This document shows positions 59,446 through 64,000 of a stretch of 64,000 bases of DNA, piece after piece. The DNA lies in contig CAVVFX010000002.1 in NCBI GenBank assembly GCA_963747535.1, forward strand, positions 558,001 through 622,000. The letters are read 5' to 3'. Positions within the stretch are counted from its first letter, which is position 1. Each line of letters opens with the position of its first letter. Source of the stretch: CAVVFX01 sp963747535 (GTDB lineage Bacteria; Acidobacteriota; Terriglobia; Bryobacterales; Bryobacteraceae). The notes under the pieces are model-generated. The model was not told the DNA's origin, made no database searches, and saw nothing but the letters and a program-made list of their open reading frames with translations. The position numbers and the translations under genes were made by a program.

Positions 59446-60501
59446 ATGAAGCTGCGTGCCCGATCCGCGCTGCCCGCGCTCCTCCTGACCGCTGCGGCTA
59501 TGCGTCCCGCAGCGCAGACAGTGGCAGGCGAACAAGGCCAACCGGTCGATCCCGGCCCGGCCTATGGCATGCGGCTGGAGGGTTTCGCCTATCCCTGGCC
59601 GGTCGCGCAATACCGCTTCCACTCGCAGGGTCAGACGCTCGAAATGGCGTACATGGACGTGAAGCCGGCGCGACCCAACGGACGCACTGCAGTATTGCTG
59701 CACGGCAAGAACTTCTGCGCTGCCACCTGGCAGGCTACCATCACCGTACTCGTGGATGCGGGCTACCGCGTGGTCGCACCGGACCAGATCGGCTTTTGCA
59801 AATCGAGCAAGCCCCAGCAGTACCAGTTCACCTTTCAGCAGCTTGCCGGCAACACTCATGCGCTGCTCGAATCACTTGGTGTACGGAGCGTGACGATGAT
59901 TGGCCACTCCACCGGCGGGATGCTCGCGATTCGTTATGCGCTGATGTACCCGTCGGAGGTCGACCAACTGGTCCTGGTGAACCCTATCGGGCTCGAGGAC
60001 TGGAAGGCGCACGGCGTGCCGTGGCGGAGCGTAGACGGCTGGTATCAGCGCGAGTTACAGACCACAGCAAATAGTATTCGTACTTACGAGCGCGCCACCT
60101 ATTACGTCGACAGTTGGGAGCCAACCTACGAGCGCTGGGTGCAAATGCTGGCCGGAATGTATCGCGGCGCAGGACGCGCCGTGGTTGCCTGGGACTCGGC
60201 CCTGTTATACGACATGATTTATACGCAGCCGGTGGTTTATGAGCTCGGGGCTTTAGGCATGCCGGTACTGCTGATAATTGGCGACAAGGACTCCACCGCG
60301 ATTGGCAAAGATCTGGCGACTCCGGAGGTGCGCGCCGCGCTTGGCAATTATCCCGTACTCGGCAAGCGGGCCGCAGCGCAGATTTCGCACGCGAAGCTGG
60401 TGGAGTTCCCCGATCTTGGGCACGCGCCGCAGATCCAGGACCCGGAACGTTTCCACAAGGCGCTGCTCGAAGGCTTGCGAGCGCCCGCCGCCGCGCCATA
60501 G
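59446..60501 (+). CDS. Secreted alpha/beta hydrolase
   Basis: 351 residues. The ATG at 59446 is chosen because a signal peptide follows directly (MKLRARSALPALLLTAAAM); a GTG at 59440 is in frame. Alpha/beta-hydrolase fold: AVLLHGKNFCAATW oxyanion region, VVAPDQIGFCKSS, nucleophile elbow MIGHSTGGMLAIRYA, the acid in LLIIGDKDSTAIG and the His in FPDLGHAPQIQDP. All three catalytic residues are present. It resembles haloalkane-dehalogenase/epoxide-hydrolase-like esterases of the periplasm; the substrate is unknown. Confidence 0.88.
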   Translation: MKLRARSALPALLLTAAAMRPAAQTVAGEQGQPVDPGPAYGMRLEGFAYPWPVAQYRFHSQGQTLEMAYMDVKPARPNGRTAVLLHGKNFCAATWQATITVLVDAGYRVVAPDQIGFCKSSKPQQYQFTFQQLAGNTHALLESLGVRSVTMIGHSTGGMLAIRYALMYPSEVDQLVLVNPIGLEDWKAHGVPWRSVDGWYQRELQTTANSIRTYERATYYVDSWEPTYERWVQMLAGMYRGAGRAVVAWDSALLYDMIYTQPVVYELGALGMPVLLIIGDKDSTAIGKDLATPEVRAALGNYPVLGKRAAAQISHAKLVEFPDLGHAPQIQDPERFHKALLEGLRAPAAAP

Positions 60502-60507
60502 AGGCCG

Positions 60508-60860
60508 TGGCAAAAGTGGAAGCCTACTCGGTATGGCGGCAAGCCACAAAGAGGGCTGCTCCGCAGCCGCTCGGCTTTGGCCATTTGAATTTCAACTTCT
60601 CGCGAAGCAGCGGGCACGTGTGATGGGGAAAGCACGTTTCTCCGGCTTCGTCTCGAACGGTCGAGCGAAAGGCAAAGCCGCAGAAAGACTCGCAACCCAG
60701 GCAGCTTCGCACACCAAAGTCAGTCGCTGGAGCGACAAAAGCGACCAGGGGGTCGCTTGCGGACGTGGGCGTCCGCCCCACAAAAGACCAAAGCCGAGGG
60801 GCTGCTCCGCAGCCGGCAGACCACAAAAAACGATGGTCTGCCCCACGGCCAATTGAGGGG
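60508..60860. repeat. Composite dispersed repeat, largest copy
   Basis: Joins all modules seen elsewhere: CTACTCGGTA...GCGGCAAGCC and GGCTGC-TCC-GCAGCC (60554-60568), the long CATTTGAATTTCAACTTCTC block (60582 on) shared with 6542-6750, the GCGGACGTGGGCGTCCGC hairpin (60760-60777), a second GGCTGC-TCC-GCAGCC (60800-60814) and GGCAGACCA...TGGTCTGCC (60815-60842). The interval 60502-60860 contains no gene. Confidence 0.85.
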
Positions 60861-63251
60861 TTACGCGCGAGCAGCGTTAAGCGCGGCAAGCACCCGCGCG
60901 TCCCGAAATGGAACTCTACGGAGACGAACACCGGTCGCATCGTAGATTGCGTTAGCGATCGCAGCGAGCATTGGTTTGCAGGCCGCCTCTCCGGCTCCAT
61001 AGGGCGGGAGATCCGGCCGGTTCGGATTGGGATCACCGTTCACCAGCACGACCTCGATCGTGGCCGGCGTATCGGCATGTGTGAGAGTGGGGTGAGAGAC
61101 CCAATCCACGCTGGTGACCTTTTCGGTATCGAACTGTACTTCCTCGTGAAGCGCGCGGCTCAGAGAGTGGAGCATCGCGCACTCGATGGTGTGACGCAGG
61201 CTCTGCGGGATTGACGACCAGCCCGCAGTCATGAGCGCACACTAACCGTTTCGCCCAGACATGGCCGGTTCGGCGGTTCACCTCGACCTCGGCGATCTCC
61301 GCAACAATGGTCTGGCCGCGGAATCCGTACGCGATGCCGCGTCCGGTCAGGATATCTCCGCTGCTGCGTGGTCTCGGTGAAGGACGCCTGTCCCAGCCAT
61401 AAGCTTCCGCCACCGCCTTGACGACCGCAATGGACCGTGCGCGCCTGAACCCGGCGTCATCAGTCGAGTTGGCCGTCGAGAAGCTTCAGCCGGAATTCGA
61501 ACGGGTCGGCTTTCGCCGCCGCCGCCAGTTCATCGATGAACGATTCGGAAGCGAATGTCGACTGGGGACCATTGGGATCCCGCAGATTTCCGGTGCGAAG
61601 CGGCGTCTCCCAGATCAGCGGCAGGCTTACCACTTGCGCGGCCATCCGGCGGTTGGGGATGGCGTACATTTCCGAAGGCGTGGCCGCGCTGCCCTTGGCG
61701 GGATTAGCGCGCCTGGACCCCATGAGCTGAGCGATCAGCACGGTATCGGGCTCGTTATAGCCGACGTGATTGTGGTCGGCTGCCCGGGCATCGTAATCGT
61801 ACGCCACGAGATTCCCCCGGCATCCAGCCCGCCGCGCATCTTTACCGCGAAAGCCGGGGCCTTCGTATCCCAGGCCGTCTCCTCGTTCCTCATCCACTGA
61901 ATGCGAACCGGGCGGCCGAGTTCCTTGGCCAGGTAGGCTGCCTCGCAACCCGCATCGTCAGCGGCGGTGCGGCCGTACCCTTGCGGGCCTTCCATCCAAA
62001 CCACACGCACCTTCTCCCGCGGCATCCCGAGAAAAGCGGCGACTCCCGTTCGCATGCCATAGGACTTCATGTCATTGGAATAGATCGTCATCTGGCCGTT
62101 CGACGGATCGGCCATGGCATGGGCCGGGCCGAACGCCGTGTGTCCCTGGAACGGCACCTCGTATTCGGCTTCGATGACTTTCGCCGCGCCCGCGAATGCC
62201 GCGTCGGGGTTTCCCACGACGATCGGGTTGGAAGCCGACGTGGGCGTCGCGCTGCGAATGTATTTGAACAGGTCCTCCGAAGCCGGAAACGGCGCAGTGG
62301 CCGGCTTTTCCCAGTTTGCTTTGAGCTGCCGGGCAGCGTTGATGGCCTGCTCTTCGCGTTCGCAGACTACGGCGACGTAGTTGCCCTTGCTCACCACTTT
62401 GATGAATCCCGGCATGCTCTCGCACGGACGATTCGTCGATGCTGATCAGCTTCGCGCCCGCGAACGGCGGTTTCACGTTGCGCGCGTGAACCATGCCCGG
62501 AAGCTTGACATCCACGGCCCATTTCAGCGAACCGTCCACCTTGGCGGGAATGTCGTAGCGCTGCGGAGACTGGCCGACGATCTTGAGTTCCTGCACCGGT
62601 TTCACCTTGGCGACGCCGGTCGTCGCGTTGATATTGTTCCCGGTCAGCGTGACATTGAATCTCTTTCCCCCGATCAGTTGCCCGTAGGTGACGCGCTTCG
62701 ATGGATCGCCCTTCACCGTGATCACGCCGTCGCTGACGGTCAGTTGATCGACAGGCACGCCGAGCCGCGCGGATGCCATTTCGAGCAGCACCCGGCGAGC
62801 TTCAGCCGCGGCGCGCCGCATGGGCCAGGCGTCCCTCTCCATCGCGGTCGAACCGCCGGACCCGCCCTGGTCGACAGTGATGTCCGTGCTGCCCATGATG
62901 CAGGTGGTCTTGTCGTAGGCGATGTCCAGTTCATCGGACATCAACTGCCGGAAGGACGTTCCGGTACCCTGGCCGCAATCCGTCTTGCCGACATAGAACG
63001 TTGCGGTGTTGTCCTCGTGAACGACGATCCACGAATCGAGTTGTCTGAAGTCGGGGTCGGGATACGGACCCGCAGCATGAGGCAGCGCACCCGGCCGGGT
63101 TTGCGCCGTGACAAGTTGGCTGGCGCCTGCAGCGCCGAAGCTCACCACGAGCAGGCCTGCGCTCTTGAGGAAGCTCCGTGCGCGGCGTCGTCGCGTTCCA
63201 TTTTTCCAACACTTCCTCGACCTCTTGCGGAATCTTGGTGAAGGCTGTCAT
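60861..63251 (-). pseudogene. Broken molybdopterin-binding subunit, xanthine dehydrogenase / isoquinoline 1-oxidoreductase beta type
   Basis: Family-like sequence runs through all three minus-strand frames. From the 63251 start: MTAFTKIPQEVEEVLEKW, then a shift near 63190 to RRARSFLKSAGLLVVSFGAA, DSWIVVHEDNTATFYVGKTD, GQGTGTSFRQLMSDELDIAY, a shift near 62425 to MPGFIKVVSKGNYVAVV and YEVPFQGHTAFGPAHAMADP, a shift at a G-run near 61815, one near 61455, one near 61215, then LRHTIECAMLHSLSRALHEE and the C-terminal GAGEAACKPMLAAIANAIYD with the catalytic GxGE Glu. At least five one- or two-base shifts, yet motifs are intact. The family oxidises N-heterocycles or aldehydes with a molybdenum cofactor. 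Confidence 0.85.
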
Positions 63252-63749
63252 GCGACCACCTCCTTCTCCGCAGCCGGACGGCCGTCCGCGATCGCCTTCG
63301 CCGCGCGCTTGATGGCGGCCTGAACCCGGTAATACGTCATGCAGCGGCACAGGATCCCGTTCATTCCCTCGCGGATCTGCGCATCGGTCGGATTCGGATT
63401 CTTGATCCAGCAGCGCCTTGGCCGTCATGATTTGCCCGTTCTGGCAGAAGCCGCACTGCGGGACCTGCTCGTCGATCCAGGCCTGCTGCACCGGGTGCAG
63501 CTTTCCCTTGTGGCGCAAGTCCTTCGAGCGTGGTGATTTCGCTCTTTCACGGAGGAGACCGGCGTGATGCACGACCGGATCGCCACGCCCTTTACGATCA
63601 CCGTGCAGGCTCCGCACTGGCCAAGTCCGCACCCGAACCGCGGCCCTTGCAAGCCGAGATCATTGCGCAGGATGTAGAGCAGCGGAGTCGACGGGTCGAC
63701 ATCCAGCGTGTGCGTTGCTGCCATTCACCTTCAATGTTACGTTGCTCAT
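63248..63749 (-). pseudogene. Broken [2Fe-2S] subunit of the same molybdenum hydroxylase
   Basis: Starts MSNVTLKVNG at 63749, shifts frame near 63715 to HTLDVDPSTPLLYILRNDLG and the first cluster FGCGLGQCGACTV, shifts again near 63540 to KLHPVQQAWIDEQVPQCGFC, and again near 63405 to the last cysteine block, ending AEKEVVA in an ATGA overlap with the molybdopterin subunit. All iron-sulphur cysteines are recognisable. It should pass electrons from the molybdenum subunit. At least three frameshifts. Confidence 0.82.
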
Positions 63750-64000
63750 TTTCCAGTTTCCTTTAATTGGTGGGTCAGGCGATGCGACGGAATGTATTTT
63801 ACCTGAGTTTTGCTGTCGGCAGGTAGTGAGTGGACAGCAACTGTATTGCCCACCACGCTACTCCCGTAGTTACTTCCCGTCCCCGCATCTGAGCATCGGC
63901 GCATTCCTGGCCCCAATTGAAAGAACCGCTCCTGGGGGTGAGCGCGAAGCGATTGCGCTTGATAGGATATTTCAAGACCGTGCGCAACGGCCAGATGCCC
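63750..64000. other. Right edge without a supported gene
   Basis: A short minus-strand frame (63799-63987) has no family character I recognise. It may be upstream DNA of the molybdenum hydroxylase genes. Confidence 0.3.

Noticed and set aside
61418..62445. Plus-strand frames in the molybdenum hydroxylase region
   Set aside because: The minus strand carries unmistakable, though frameshifted, family motifs; plus-strand frames are shadows.
63799..63987. 62-codon minus-strand frame at the right edge
   Set aside because: No motif, no ribosome-binding site of note and no family resemblance.

Overview
The window looks like a chromosomal segment of a GC-rich Acidobacteriota, most likely a Bryobacterales/Solibacter-type soil bacterium. 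That assignment is inference. It rests on an ECF sigma factor of the type common in acidobacteria, many secreted hydrolases with Tat-like or Sec leaders, DUF2934 and DUF5996 proteins, a CHASE3/multi-PAS NarL-type kinase and a family of GC-rich hairpin repeats between genes. No rRNA or tRNA gene was recognised.

Layout. 0.4-24 kb is ordinary accessory chromosome. It holds a vanadium-haloperoxidase-like protein, an ECF sigma factor, a DUF5996 protein, a signalling block (NarL-type regulator, degenerate receiver, DUF2934 protein, DksA/TraR-type zinc finger, broken receiver, hybrid-length sensor kinase), a tandem esterase split by a frameshift, a phosphoribosyltransferase, a GH2 glycosidase, an HNH nuclease, an aldo/keto reductase, an ECF sigma factor with a small zinc-finger protein, a perR-like/katG peroxide-defence unit, a URO-D-like protein and an L-aspartate-oxidase-like flavoprotein.

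24.98-57.67 kb is one co-directional, tightly coupled run of 13 genes encoding a hybrid NRPS/PKS pathway. In order: (1) a giant formyltransferase-C'-A-T-KS-AT-ACP-aminotransferase protein; (2) a C domain plus PCP with only a scrap of an A domain between them; (3,4) two proteins of unknown function; (5) a P-type ATPase without the CPC motif; (6) a fully reducing PKS ending in an alpha/beta hydrolase; (7-10) a colibactin/zwittermicin-like carrier-bound oxidation cassette (3-hydroxyacyl-CoA dehydrogenase, ACP, acyl-CoA dehydrogenase) in which the usual loading A domain appears to be replaced by a seryl-tRNA-synthetase-like amino acid:[carrier protein] ligase; (11) a fatty-acyl-AMP-ligase-like enzyme; (12) a free ACP; (13) a KS-AT-DH-KR-ACP PKS. 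A benzoate-CoA-ligase-like gene converges on the end of the run.

How the genes may work together (inference). Protein 1 formylates an aminoacyl starter, extends it with malonate and converts the beta-ketone to a beta-amine. Genes 7-10 charge an amino acid, plausibly serine, onto a free ACP and oxidise it to aminomalonyl-ACP. That unit could serve as extender for the PKS of gene 6, whose AT carries an atypical HAPH motif. Alternatively the charged ACP could feed the A-less C-PCP protein. FAAL, free ACP and the last PKS look like a second chain-initiation branch. The synthetase-loaded oxidation cassette is the most interesting system here.

59.4-64 kb holds a secreted alpha/beta hydrolase and a xanthine-dehydrogenase/isoquinoline-oxidoreductase-like gene pair broken by many frameshifts, which may be real decay or poor sequence.
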